Source of the DNA: Agrococcus lahaulensis DSM 17612
GTDB taxonomy: Bacteria; Actinomycetota; Actinomycetes; Actinomycetales; Microbacteriaceae
DNA: 64,000 nt
Direction of reading: 5' to 3'
NCBI RefSeq assembly: GCF_000425105.1
Contig: NZ_KE384303.1
Location: forward strand, 62,001 to 126,000
Position 1 is the first letter of the stretch, and the number at the start of each line of letters is the position of its first letter. Below, piece by piece: positions 29,550 through 37,480 of this stretch. The notes below the pieces were generated by a model. The model had not been told where the DNA came from. It did no database searches and saw only the letters and a program-made list of their open reading frames with translations. Position numbers and translations under genes: made by a program.

Positions 29550-30359
29550 TCAGCCGCGCTGCTTCGCGAGCTGCTGCTGCCGCACCGCGATGGTGGTGAG
29601 GCCGAGCGCGCCGGCGAGGGCGAGCAGGAGCGCGAGGGCCGAGGGCGACGCCGCGCCGCCGTTGCCCGAGGGGACGCCGCTCGGGGCGCTGTGCGCCTCG
29701 ACGGTCTGCACCGCGAGCGCGAGGTTGCCGTCGGCGGCCGAGCCCCACGCGGTCACGATCGTGTGGACGCCCTCGGCGAGCTCGAGCTCGGCCGGTCCGA
29801 TCGCGACGTCCGTCGTGCCCGCGAGCACGACATCCGCCGACACCGTGCCGGCCGTCGTGACGAGCGAGGCCTCGTTCGGGTTCGTGAGGCCAGGAGCCAC
29901 GACCGTCTCGTTCGCGCGGATGTCGACCGCGGGAGCGGCGGCGAGGTGGCGGACGGTGAGGCGAGCCTCGCCGGCGGCGACGGGCTCGGTGCTGTTCGCG
30001 AAGGCCGCGAGCGCGGGCTCGCCGGCCTCGGTCAGGTGCGCGTAGAGCGTGAGGTTGGCGTTCGCGGGCACCTCGACGCCCATCGCCTCGATCGCGGGCT
30101 CGGCGGTGTCGGGCGTGCCGCCGTCGGCGAAGACCTGGATGTCGTAGCTGCCGGCGGGCAGCATCATCGGGTCGGTGAGCGTGCCCGGGGCGAAGTCGCT
30201 GATGGCTTCGTCGCCGTTGATGAAGACGTCGACCGTGAGGCCGGGCACCCCGTGCAGGACCGACACGGTCGAGTCGCCCTCCGCGGCGAACGCCGGGGCG
30301 CCGCCGACCGTGGCGAGAGCGAGAGCGGCGCCGGCGCCGATCGCGAGCTTGCGCTTCAT
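29550..30359 (-). CDS. DUF4397 domain surface protein
   Basis: A 269-aa exported protein. The signal peptide (MKRKLAIGAG, then a hydrophobic core) is cleaved around PAFA-AEG near residue 25. Two DUF4397 beta-sandwich repeats follow: VSVLHGVPGLTVDVFING and LTVRHLAAAPAVDIRANE begin each. The C-terminus has a Gly/Ser/Pro spacer, a hydrophobic helix and a basic Gln/Lys/Arg tail, as in wall-sorted proteins, but no LPXTG. It is first in the operon with sortase, sigma and anti-sigma genes. A strong AAGGAG ribosome-binding site precedes the ATG. Confidence 0.9.
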   Translation of the reverse strand: MKRKLAIGAGAALALATVGGAPAFAAEGDSTVSVLHGVPGLTVDVFINGDEAISDFAPGTLTDPMMLPAGSYDIQVFADGGTPDTAEPAIEAMGVEVPANANLTLYAHLTEAGEPALAAFANSTEPVAAGEARLTVRHLAAAPAVDIRANETVVAPGLTNPNEASLVTTAGTVSADVVLAGTTDVAIGPAELELAEGVHTIVTAWGSAADGNLALAVQTVEAHSAPSGVPSGNGGAASPSALALLLALAGALGLTTIAVRQQQLAKQRG

Positions 30360-30412
30360 GGTGTTCTCCTTGATCTCGGTTCGGGCACTCGGTGCGCCCT
30401 CTCTGCCCCCAT

Positions 30413-30439
30413 ATCGGCGCGGACCCCGCCTTCGGTTGC
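30413..30439 (-). promoter_or_regulatory. Candidate ECF-type promoter of the DUF4397 operon
   Basis: On the minus strand GCAACC (30434-30439) is followed after 17 nt by CGAT (30413-30416). This resembles an ECF -35 with an AAC core plus a CG-containing -10. Transcription would start about 45 nt before the DUF4397 ATG. A target of the ECF factor in the same operon is an inference. Confidence 0.4.
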
Positions 30440-30523
30440 AGGTACTTCGAAATCGAACATCCCGGGCGTGTCGCGCCGCCTCGGCGCTGTGGAGAGCGCC
30501 CGCGCGCCCCGCTCGGTCGCGGC

Positions 30524-30529
30524 TACCGT
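30524..30529 (+). promoter_or_regulatory. -10 box of the prepilin peptidase gene (leaderless)
   Basis: TACCGT starts 12 nt before the GTG at 30536. Confidence 0.45.
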
Positions 30530-30535
30530 GACCCC

Positions 30536-31081
30536 GTGCCGAGCGCCACCACCGCACCGCCCGTACGCCTCAGGAGGGTCGACGCGCTCGGCGTGCCGCT
30601 CGCGCTCGTGGCCGCGTGGACGGCGGTCGCCGCCGGGCTCGACGCCGTCGCGGCCGTGGCGCTCGCCGCTGCCGCGCTCGCCGCGCCGCTGCTGTGGCGC
30701 GTCGATGTCGCCGAGCACCGGCTGCCGAACGCCGTGACGCTCCCGCTCCTGCTCGTCGCGGCGACCGCCGGGGCCGCCCGGCTCGCCGCGGGCGATCTCG
30801 CTCCGCTCGCGGCGCTCGTGAGCGCGGGCGTACTGCTCGCGATGGCGCTCGCGGGCGGCATGGGGATGGGCGACGTGAAGCTCGGCGCGGCGCTCGCGCT
30901 CGCGGCCTCGACGCTTGGGTGGACCGTCCCGCTCGCCGCACTCGCCGCATCCGTCGTCGTGGGCGGCCTCGCCGGCGTCGTCGCGCTCGCCGCCGGTCGT
31001 CGGTCGCTCGCATTCGGGCCGTCGCTGCTCGCCGGCCACGCGCTCGCGGCCGTGCTCCTCGGGGCGCCCGGCGCAGTGTGA
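30536..31081 (+). CDS. A24-family prepilin peptidase
   Basis: A 181-aa membrane aspartic peptidase of the type IV prepilin peptidase family. It lacks the N-terminal methylase domain of PilD, like TadV/CpaA-type enzymes. About six hydrophobic segments are visible. The two catalytic Asp motifs are present as WRVDVAEHRLPN and GMGMGDVKLG. No pilin or secretion ATPase gene lies in the window, so its substrate must be encoded elsewhere. The GTG start is supported by the TACCGT box; longer openings would run into the divergent promoter. Confidence 0.85.
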   Translation: MPSATTAPPVRLRRVDALGVPLALVAAWTAVAAGLDAVAAVALAAAALAAPLLWRVDVAEHRLPNAVTLPLLLVAATAGAARLAAGDLAPLAALVSAGVLLAMALAGGMGMGDVKLGAALALAASTLGWTVPLAALAASVVVGGLAGVVALAAGRRSLAFGPSLLAGHALAAVLLGAPGAV

Positions 31082-31124
31082 CGATCCGTGACGCCCCGGC
31101 TGGCGGCCGGTGCTGTCTGATTCC

Positions 31125-31130
31125 TAGCGT
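31125..31130 (+). promoter_or_regulatory. Candidate -10 box of metQNI
   Basis: TAGCGT is 39 nt before the metQ ATG. The resulting leader of about 27 nt carries an AAGGAG ribosome-binding site and is too short for a SAM riboswitch. Confidence 0.4.
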
Positions 31131-31163
31131 TGGGGGAGTCCCATCCCACGAAGGAGTCCGCCC

Positions 31164-32072
31164 ATGTCCACCCGACGCATTCGCCCGTTCGCCATCGCAG
31201 GCTCGCTCGGCCTCGCCGCCGCCCTCGTCGGCTGCAGCGCGAGCGCCGGTGCCGGCGACGCCGCCGCGGCCCTCGGCTCGGCCGACAACCCCGTGCAGCT
31301 CGGCGTCGTCGGCGCTTCCGAGCCCTACTGGGCCGCCTACGAGGAGGCCGTCGAGGCCGAGGGCATCGAGCTCGACATCGTCGACTTCACCGACTACAAC
31401 CAGCCGAACCCCGCCGTGAGCGAGGGCGAGCTCGACATCAACCAGTTCCAGCACATCATCTACCTCGCGAACTACAACGTGCAGGCGGGCGACGACCTGC
31501 AGCCGATCGGCTCGACCGCGATCTACCCGATCGGGCTCTACTCCGACAAGTACGCGTCGCCCGACGAGATCCCCGACGGCGCCGAGGTCATCGTGCCGAA
31601 CGACGACACGAACCAGGCGCGCGGGCTGCTCGTGCTGCAGTCGGCCGGGCTCGTCGCGCTCGAGGGCGGCGGGAGCCCCTACTCGACCGTCGCCGACGTC
31701 ATCCAGGAGGAGTCGCGCGTGACCGTGCGCGCCGTCGATGCCGCGCTCACCGCGACGTCGCTGCCCGATGTCGCCGCGGCGATCATCAACAACGACTTCA
31801 TCACCGACGCGGGCCTCGCGCCCGAGGACGCGATCGCGCAGGACGACCCGAACGACCCCGCGGCCGCGCCCTACATCAACATCTTCGCCACGACGGCCGA
31901 GAACGCCGACGACGAGGTGCTGAACCGCCTGGTCGAGATCTACCAGACGAACGAGGACGTGCAAGCGGGTGCGCTCGAGGCCTCGGGCGGCTCGGGCATC
32001 TTCACCGTCACGCCGAAGGCCGACCTGCAGGCCGCGCTCGAGGCCGTGCAGGCGGAGCTCGAGCAGCGATAG
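31164..32072 (+). CDS. metQ: Methionine ABC transporter substrate-binding lipoprotein MetQ
   Basis: A 302-aa lipoprotein of the NlpA/MetQ family. The signal peptide has lipobox ALVGC with Cys at residue 24. The domain has family features: VQLGVVGASEPYW, DINQFQHIIYLANYN, IYPIGLYSDKY and AIINNDFITDAGL. It captures methionine (L-, D- or formyl-) outside the membrane and delivers it to MetNI. The order metQ-metN-metI is intact and co-directional. Confidence 0.93.
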   Translation: MSTRRIRPFAIAGSLGLAAALVGCSASAGAGDAAAALGSADNPVQLGVVGASEPYWAAYEEAVEAEGIELDIVDFTDYNQPNPAVSEGELDINQFQHIIYLANYNVQAGDDLQPIGSTAIYPIGLYSDKYASPDEIPDGAEVIVPNDDTNQARGLLVLQSAGLVALEGGGSPYSTVADVIQEESRVTVRAVDAALTATSLPDVAAAIINNDFITDAGLAPEDAIAQDDPNDPAAAPYINIFATTAENADDEVLNRLVEIYQTNEDVQAGALEASGGSGIFTVTPKADLQAALEAVQAELEQR

Positions 32073-32141
32073 CCGACGGCGCGGGGTGGGGGCCGACTCG
32101 GTTCCCGCCCCGCTCCTGCACCACGAGCGAGAGGAAGCGGC

Positions 32142-33173
32142 ATGGCCGAGCACATCGTGATCGACCGGGTCTCGAAGCGGTTCCCGTCCGCCAAGCGCGG
32201 CGGCGACGAGATCGTCGCGGTCGATGACGTCTCGCTGCGCATCGAGCAGGGCGAGATCTTCGGGATCATCGGCTACTCGGGTGCCGGCAAGTCGACGCTC
32301 GTGCGGCTCATCAACCAGCTCGAGCCCGTCTCGAGCGGCCGGATCACGATCGGCGACGTGCCGATCACCGAGCTGCGCGGCCGGCGGCTGCGCGAGCAGC
32401 AGACCGGCATCGGCATGATCTTCCAGCGCTTCAACCTGCTCACCTCCCGCACTGTCGCCGGCAACGTCGGCTACCCGCTCGAGGTCATCGGCGTCGCGCG
32501 CGCCGAGCGCCGGCGGCGGGTCGCGGAGCTGCTCGAGTTCGTCGGGCTCGCCGGCCGCGCCGACGCCTATCCCGAGCAGCTCTCGGGCGGGCAGCAGCAG
32601 CGCGTCGGCATCGCGCGCGCCCTCGCGACGAATCCGCAGGTGCTGCTCGCCGACGAGGCGACGAGCGCGCTCGACCCCGAGACGACCGTCGAGGTGCTCG
32701 ACCTGCTCGCGCGCGTCAACCGCGAGCTCGGCGTGACGATCGTCGTGATCACGCACGAGATGGAGGTGATCACGCGCATCGCCGACCGGGTCGCGGTCAT
32801 GGAGGAGGGCAGGGTCGTCGAGGTGGGCGCGACCTACGACGTCTTCACCCGTCCCGCGACGAGCGTCGCGAAGCGCTTCGTGCAGACCGTCGTGCGCGCG
32901 CTGCCGGCCGGCGACGAGCTCGAGCAGCTGCGCGCGAAGCACGAGGGCCGCCTCTTCACCATCTCCTTCACCGACGAGGGCGCCTCCGAGGCGCGCGTGT
33001 TCTCGGCACTCGCGAAGGCCGGCGTCGACTTCAACCTCGTCCACGGCGGGGTCGACGACATCCAGGGCCGCGTCTACGGGCTGCTGACGATCGCGGTGCG
33101 CGGCGACGCGGACGCCGTCGCGTGGGCGCTGCAGCAGGTCGGCGGCGGCGTGCGGGTGGAGGAGCAGCGATGA
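32142..33173 (+). CDS. metN: Methionine ABC transporter ATP-binding protein MetN
   Basis: A 343-aa ATPase. Walker A GYSGAGKST is at about residues 43-51, the signature is LSGGQQQRVGIARALA, and Walker B is VLLADEATSALDPE. The C-terminal 80-90 residues form the NIL (ACT-like) regulatory domain, which binds intracellular methionine and inhibits transport (trans-inhibition). The stop overlaps the metI start (ATGA). Confidence 0.95.
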   Translation: MAEHIVIDRVSKRFPSAKRGGDEIVAVDDVSLRIEQGEIFGIIGYSGAGKSTLVRLINQLEPVSSGRITIGDVPITELRGRRLREQQTGIGMIFQRFNLLTSRTVAGNVGYPLEVIGVARAERRRRVAELLEFVGLAGRADAYPEQLSGGQQQRVGIARALATNPQVLLADEATSALDPETTVEVLDLLARVNRELGVTIVVITHEMEVITRIADRVAVMEEGRVVEVGATYDVFTRPATSVAKRFVQTVVRALPAGDELEQLRAKHEGRLFTISFTDEGASEARVFSALAKAGVDFNLVHGGVDDIQGRVYGLLTIAVRGDADAVAWALQQVGGGVRVEEQR

Positions 33174-33829
33174 ACGAGCTCGCGAGCATCCTCCCCACGC
33201 TGCTCGAGCAGACCGGGATCATGCTGTGGATCGTGGCGGTCTCGCTCATCTTCGGCGGGCTCGGCGGGCTCGTGATCGGCACGGGCCTCTACGTCACCCG
33301 GCGCGGCGGCATCCTGCAGCAGCCCGTCGTCTGGTGGGTGCTGAACGTGCTCGTGAACACGTTCCGACCCATCCCCTTCATCATCTTCCTCGCGGCGATG
33401 CAGCCGATCGGGCGCCTCGTCGTCGGCAAGGGCATCGGCACCGAGTACGCGATCTTCGCGATCGCGCTCGCCGCGACCTTCGGCATCGCGCGCATCGTCG
33501 AGCAGAACCTCGTGTCGATCCCGACGGGCGTCATCGAGGCGGCGCGCTCGACCGGCGCGAGCCCCTGGCGCATCATCCGCACCGTCATCCTCCCCGAGGC
33601 GCTCGGGCCGCTCGTGCTCGGCTACACCTTCGCGGTCATCGCGATCGTCGACATGTCGGCGGTCGCGGGCCTCGTCGGCGGCGACGGGCTCGGCAACTAC
33701 GCGATCACCTACGGCTACCGCCAGTTCGATCCGCTCGTGACGTGGTCGGCGCTGCTCGTGATCGTCGTGGTCGTGCAGCTCATCCAGGTGCTCGGCAACT
33801 GGCTCGCGCGCCGCATCATGCGGCGCTGA
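33170..33829 (+). CDS. metI: Methionine ABC transporter permease MetI
   Basis: A 219-aa permease with five predicted transmembrane helices. It carries the EAA loop (EAARSTGASPWRIIRTVILPEA, about residues 124-145) that docks on MetN, and the conserved NTFRPIPFIIFLAA segment. The ATG overlaps the metN stop. It is the last gene of the importer operon and converges on the helical-repeat gene at 33865. Confidence 0.94.
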   Translation: MNELASILPTLLEQTGIMLWIVAVSLIFGGLGGLVIGTGLYVTRRGGILQQPVVWWVLNVLVNTFRPIPFIIFLAAMQPIGRLVVGKGIGTEYAIFAIALAATFGIARIVEQNLVSIPTGVIEAARSTGASPWRIIRTVILPEALGPLVLGYTFAVIAIVDMSAVAGLVGGDGLGNYAITYGYRQFDPLVTWSALLVIVVVVQLIQVLGNWLARRIMRR

Positions 33830-33864
33830 GAGCAGCCCTGCGTCAGCAGCGGGCGGCGCGCGCG

Positions 33865-34365
33865 TCAGGCGGGCGGATGCGTGAGGTCGGCCGCGTAGGC
33901 GAGCACCGATCGGCGGTAGAGCGGCAGCGTCGGCGCGAGCGCTTCGAGCGCGATGCGCAGCGCCTCGTCGTGGCGGCCGGCGCCATGGAGCGCGAGCGCG
34001 AGGAACGCCTCGCGCGCCGCCCCCGTCGAGGGGTGCGACGGCGCGGCCTCGAGCATCGCGATCGCCTCGTCGACGTGCGCGAGGTTGCGCAGCGTCGAGG
34101 CGTGCTGGATGACGAGCTGCGCGGCCCTCGCGGGATCGGCCTCGGCGAGCCCCGCGTCCGCGGCCGCGCGGTAGAGCACGTCGGCCTCCGCCTCGAGCCC
34201 CGCCGCGTCGTGCGCGCCCGCGAGCTCGAAGAGCCCGACCGCGGCGACCGGCGCGCGCTCGGCGAGCGCGGCCATCGGCGCGAGGCGCGCCTCGTCGTCG
34301 AGCGACGCGTCGTCCCACAGCGCCGCGACCTCGTCCTCCCAGGCCGCGGTCGACGCATCCGTCAT
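33865..34365 (-). CDS. Small helical-repeat (TPR-like) protein
   Basis: A 166-aa cytosolic protein, rich in Ala, Glu and Leu, made almost entirely of helix pairs. LFELAGAHDAAGLEAEADVLYRAAADAG and LALHGAGRHDEALRIALEAL look like degenerate tetratricopeptide units. The start overlaps the stop of the prolyl oligopeptidase gene (ATGA), so it is translated from the same message. The function is unknown; similar small TPR proteins are common in actinobacteria. Confidence 0.75.
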   Translation of the reverse strand: MTDASTAAWEDEVAALWDDASLDDEARLAPMAALAERAPVAAVGLFELAGAHDAAGLEAEADVLYRAAADAGLAEADPARAAQLVIQHASTLRNLAHVDEAIAMLEAAPSHPSTGAAREAFLALALHGAGRHDEALRIALEALAPTLPLYRRSVLAYAADLTHPPA

Positions 34366-36275
34366 GCCGCGACCTCGGCGTCGAGCGCGACGATCTCGAG
34401 CCCCGTGTGGTGGGCCGCGAACGCGAGCTGGTCGGCGAACTCGAGCGCCGCGGCGTCCTTGGGCTTGCCCATGCCGTGCCCGGCGCGCGTGTCGACCGAG
34501 AGCAGCACGGGCGCATCCGCCCCCGTCGCCGCCTGCGCGCGCTGCAGCTCGGCCGCGAACTTGAAGGAGTGCGCGGGCACGACGCGGTCGTCGTGGTCGC
34601 CGGTCGTGATGAGCGTCGGCGGGTAGGCGATGCCCTCGCGCACGTTGTGGAGCGGCGAGTAGGCGCGCAGGTACGCGTGCGCCTCGGCCTCGTCGGGGTC
34701 GCCGTAGTCGCTCGCCCACGCCCAGCCGATCGTGAAGCGGTGGTAGCGCAGCATGTCGAGCACGCCGACGCCCGGCAGCACCGCCGCCCAGAGGTCGGGG
34801 CGCTGGGTGAGCGCCGCGCCCGCGAGCAGGCCGCCGTTCGAGCGGCCGTGCAGCGCGAGCTGCTCGCGCGTCGTCACGCCCGACTCGATGAGGTGCTCGG
34901 CGATCGCGAAGAGGTCGTCGAAGACCTGCTGCTTGCGCTCCTTCGTGCCGCCCTTGTGCCACTCGGAGCCGAACTCGCCGCCGCCGCGCAGGTTCGGCAC
35001 GACGAGCACGCCGCCCGCGTCGACCCACGCGGCGAGCACGGCGCGGAAGGCGGGGTTCATGGGGATGTTGAAGCCGCCGTAGCCCCAGATGAGCGTCGGC
35101 CGCGGCGCGTCGCCCGCGTCGCCGTCGGGCCGCACGAGGAACGCCGGCACCTGCTGCCCGTCGCTCGAGGCGGTGCGGATGCGGTGGGTCACCGCGCGCG
35201 GCGCGGCCGGCCCGGGCGTCGGCAGCGTCCTGTGCTCGAGGAGCCGGGCGCCGTCGACCACGATCACGTGGCGCGTGCCGCGATCGACGAAGCTCGACGT
35301 GGAGGCGAAGACCGTGCCGCTGGCGCTCGACGACTCCGAGCCCGTGATCGAGACGCCCTCGCCGAGCGGCACCGCGTCGCCCAGCTCGCCGTCGAGGCTC
35401 GCGAGCTGCATGCGGTGGCTCGCGTCGTGCGAGTACTCGAGCACGAGCCCGCGCTCGGTGAGGCTCGCGTCGAGCAGCACGTCGTCGTCGTGCTCGGGCA
35501 CGATCGTCGACTGCTCGCCCGTCGCGAGGTCGAAGGCGGCGAGCCGGTAGCGCGGTGCGCCCTCGTCGGTCACGGCGTAGAGCCGGCCGCCGTGGATGCC
35601 GATCGCGCTCCACTCGTGCTCGTGCCCCTCGACGAGCTGTCGGAGCGCATCCGCGCCCTCGTCGTGGCGGCGCACCGCGAGGTCGTTGCCGCTCGACGAG
35701 CCGGTGTCGGTCGAGAGCACGAACCACTCGTCGTCGCGCGGCCAGTGGCGTGCGAAGAGTCGCGGCTCCTCCGGGCGGGCGAAGAGCACGGCGTCGTCGT
35801 CGCCGGTCGCGACGTCGCGCACGCGGATGGTGCGCCAGTCGGAGCCGCCGTCGGAGACGCCGTAGGCGAGCAGCGCCCCGTCGGGCGAGACGCTCGCGAC
35901 GTTGACGGCGACCGTGCCGTCGGCCGAGAGCGCGTTCGGGTCGAGCAGCACGCGGCCGTGCTCGAGCGCGTCGATCGAGTCGGCGACGACGAGCACGGGC
36001 TGGTTCTGCTCGCCGCCGTGCCAGGCGAAGACGCGGCCGCCGCGCTCCCACGGGCAGCCGCGCGTCGGTGCGGTCAGCAGCGCCGCGACGCGCTCGCGGA
36101 ACGCCGACCGCGCGGGGAGCGCCGCGAGGATCGGCTCGGCGAACGCGTTCTGCGCCTCGATGAACGCGCGCGTCTCGGCGGAGTCGCCGTCCTCGAGCCA
36201 GCGGTAGGGGTCGGCGATCGCCTCCCCGTGGATCGTCTCGACCGTGCCGTCTCTTCTCACCTCGGGGTAGCGCAT
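34362..36275 (-). CDS. Prolyl oligopeptidase family (S9A) serine peptidase
   Basis: A 637-aa cytosolic peptidase. The N-terminus starts with the S9A opening (DPYRWLEDGDSAETRAFIEAQN), followed by a seven-bladed propeller to about residue 370. The C-terminal alpha/beta-hydrolase domain has the nucleophile motif HGRSNGGLL, the Asp in TTGDHDDRVVPAHS and the His in RAGHGMGKP. It cleaves short peptides, typically after Pro; the exact specificity is not readable. A TAGGGT box 12 nt before the ATG supports the start. There is no signal peptide. Confidence 0.92.
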   Translation of the reverse strand: MRYPEVRRDGTVETIHGEAIADPYRWLEDGDSAETRAFIEAQNAFAEPILAALPARSAFRERVAALLTAPTRGCPWERGGRVFAWHGGEQNQPVLVVADSIDALEHGRVLLDPNALSADGTVAVNVASVSPDGALLAYGVSDGGSDWRTIRVRDVATGDDDAVLFARPEEPRLFARHWPRDDEWFVLSTDTGSSSGNDLAVRRHDEGADALRQLVEGHEHEWSAIGIHGGRLYAVTDEGAPRYRLAAFDLATGEQSTIVPEHDDDVLLDASLTERGLVLEYSHDASHRMQLASLDGELGDAVPLGEGVSITGSESSSASGTVFASTSSFVDRGTRHVIVVDGARLLEHRTLPTPGPAAPRAVTHRIRTASSDGQQVPAFLVRPDGDAGDAPRPTLIWGYGGFNIPMNPAFRAVLAAWVDAGGVLVVPNLRGGGEFGSEWHKGGTKERKQQVFDDLFAIAEHLIESGVTTREQLALHGRSNGGLLAGAALTQRPDLWAAVLPGVGVLDMLRYHRFTIGWAWASDYGDPDEAEAHAYLRAYSPLHNVREGIAYPPTLITTGDHDDRVVPAHSFKFAAELQRAQAATGADAPVLLSVDTRAGHGMGKPKDAAALEFADQLAFAAHHTGLEIVALDAEVAA

Positions 36276-36281
36276 CCGGCC

Positions 36282-36287
36282 ACCCTA
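36282..36287 (-). promoter_or_regulatory. -10 box of the S9 peptidase gene (leaderless)
   Basis: On the minus strand TAGGGT starts 12 nt before the ATG at 36275. Confidence 0.5.
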
Positions 36288-36322
36288 TGTCGGGCCTGGG
36301 TCGCTCGCGGCCCGCGTCGGCG

Positions 36323-37243
36323 TCAGCGCGCGAGGATGCGGCCGAGCGTGCGGGCGTAGTCCTCCTTGATGACGTCGTAGTGCGTCCACGACTCGAGGGC
36401 GCTCACCTGCTCGATGCTCCGCAGCTCCTCGATCACGTCGAGCAGGGGCGCGGACGCGGGCCCCGAGACCGTGGCGATGAAGTCGAAGACGCCGTGCGAG
36501 CGCGCCGCGAAGTCGATCGCCGACGAGCCGAGCAGGTAGTCGCGGATGGGCGCGGTGTCGCCGACCGCGGTGATGCCGATGCCGATCGCGAGCCGGTTGG
36601 GGGAGGGGCCGCCCGCCTGGATCGCCGAGATGCGCAGCACGCCCGCGTCGATCAGCCGGTGCACGCGCGCCCGCGCCGACGAGGGCGAGAGGTGCACCGC
36701 GTCGGCGAGCGCGCGGTAGCTCGCGCGGCCGTCCTGCTGCAGCTCCGCGATGAGCGCGCGATCGAGCGCGTCGAGCGCGACCTCGTCGCGGCGCTTCGAG
36801 ACGAAGAACCCCTTGAGCACCTCGGCGTAGGTCGAGACGCGCACGCGCCGCACGCTCGGCAGCCGGCGCATGACGTCGAGCGCCTCGTGCAGCTCGGTCA
36901 CGCTCCCGTGGCGCGACTCGACCACGAGGGGGAGCGCGCCGCTCGTCATCGAGACGAAGACGGCGTCGGGCAGCTCGGCCACGAGCTGCGCGACCGGTCG
37001 CACCGGCCCGTCGACCGCGAGCATCGTGTGCACGAGGACGTGGTGCCCGACGACGCCCGGGTCGAGCGCCGCGACGACGCGCAGCCCGTCGCGGTGCAGC
37101 CGCTGGAGCCGCTGCGAGACGAGGTCGCGGCTCGCGCCGACCGTCGCGGCGAGCTCGCTGATGCTCGTGCGGCCGTCCGCCTGGAGCGCGCGCATGAGCG
37201 CCGCGTCGATCCGGCTGCCGTCCCTCACGGCGTCCGATGCCAT
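36323..37243 (-). CDS. Lrp/AsnC-family regulator with two HTH-effector modules
   Basis: A 306-aa regulator, about twice the size of Lrp. Two HTH domains are visible: RIDAALMRALQADGRTSISELAATVGAS (about residues 11-38) and LDRALIAELQQDGRASYRALADAVHLS (about 160-186). Each is followed by a RAM-like effector domain. A GAGGAG ribosome-binding site fixes the ATG. It is divergent from the catabolic operon starting at 37481, and repeated ATCTGCG/CGCAGAT half-sites lie between them. It probably controls that operon in response to an amino acid or related metabolite. Confidence 0.9.
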   Translation of the reverse strand: MASDAVRDGSRIDAALMRALQADGRTSISELAATVGASRDLVSQRLQRLHRDGLRVVAALDPGVVGHHVLVHTMLAVDGPVRPVAQLVAELPDAVFVSMTSGALPLVVESRHGSVTELHEALDVMRRLPSVRRVRVSTYAEVLKGFFVSKRRDEVALDALDRALIAELQQDGRASYRALADAVHLSPSSARARVHRLIDAGVLRISAIQAGGPSPNRLAIGIGITAVGDTAPIRDYLLGSSAIDFAARSHGVFDFIATVSGPASAPLLDVIEELRSIEQVSALESWTHYDVIKEDYARTLGRILAR

Positions 37244-37275
37244 GCTCGCTCCTCATCGGTGTGCGAAGTCCGCGC

Positions 37276-37299
37276 ATCTGCGGCGCGAGCGGCGCAGAT
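37276..37299. promoter_or_regulatory. Candidate Lrp-type operator
   Basis: ATCTGCG (37276-37282) and its complement CGCAGAT (37293-37299) are separated by 10 bp, so the centres are about 1.6 helical turns apart. It lies just upstream of the Lrp/AsnC gene. Confidence 0.45.
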
Positions 37300-37388
37300 C
37301 GCCGGTGCCCGCCATCGTACGTGACGCATCCTCGGCCGTCTGCCGCCCGCTCGCCCGCACATCATCGGTCTGCCCGGTGTCCTCGCCG

Positions 37389-37396
37389 CAGATCTG
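37389..37396. promoter_or_regulatory. Second candidate operator half-site pair
   Basis: The palindrome CAGATCTG, within CCGCAGATCTGG, repeats the CGCAGAT sequence of the site at 37293. It lies in the -35 region of the MHS-transporter promoter. Confidence 0.35.
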
Positions 37397-37422
37397 GGGT
37401 CGCGGCATCGCCGGGGCTGGCC

Positions 37423-37428
37423 TATCGT
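37423..37428 (+). promoter_or_regulatory. Candidate -10 box of the catabolic operon
   Basis: TATCGT would start a leader of about 46 nt ending in a GAGGGAG ribosome-binding site before the ATG at 37481. Confidence 0.4.
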
Positions 37429-37480
37429 CATCGCATCGCCGCACGCAGTGCTGGCGCATCCACTGAGCGAGGGAGCTCTC

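Noticed and set aside
29550-29690. LPXTG sorting signal in the DUF4397 protein
   Set aside because: No LPXTG, LAXTG or similar pentapeptide is present before the hydrophobic helix; only the general layout is retained.
31082-31163. SAM riboswitch before metQNI
   Set aside because: The gap is only 82 bp and the predicted leader is about 27 nt, with no conserved stem arrangement.
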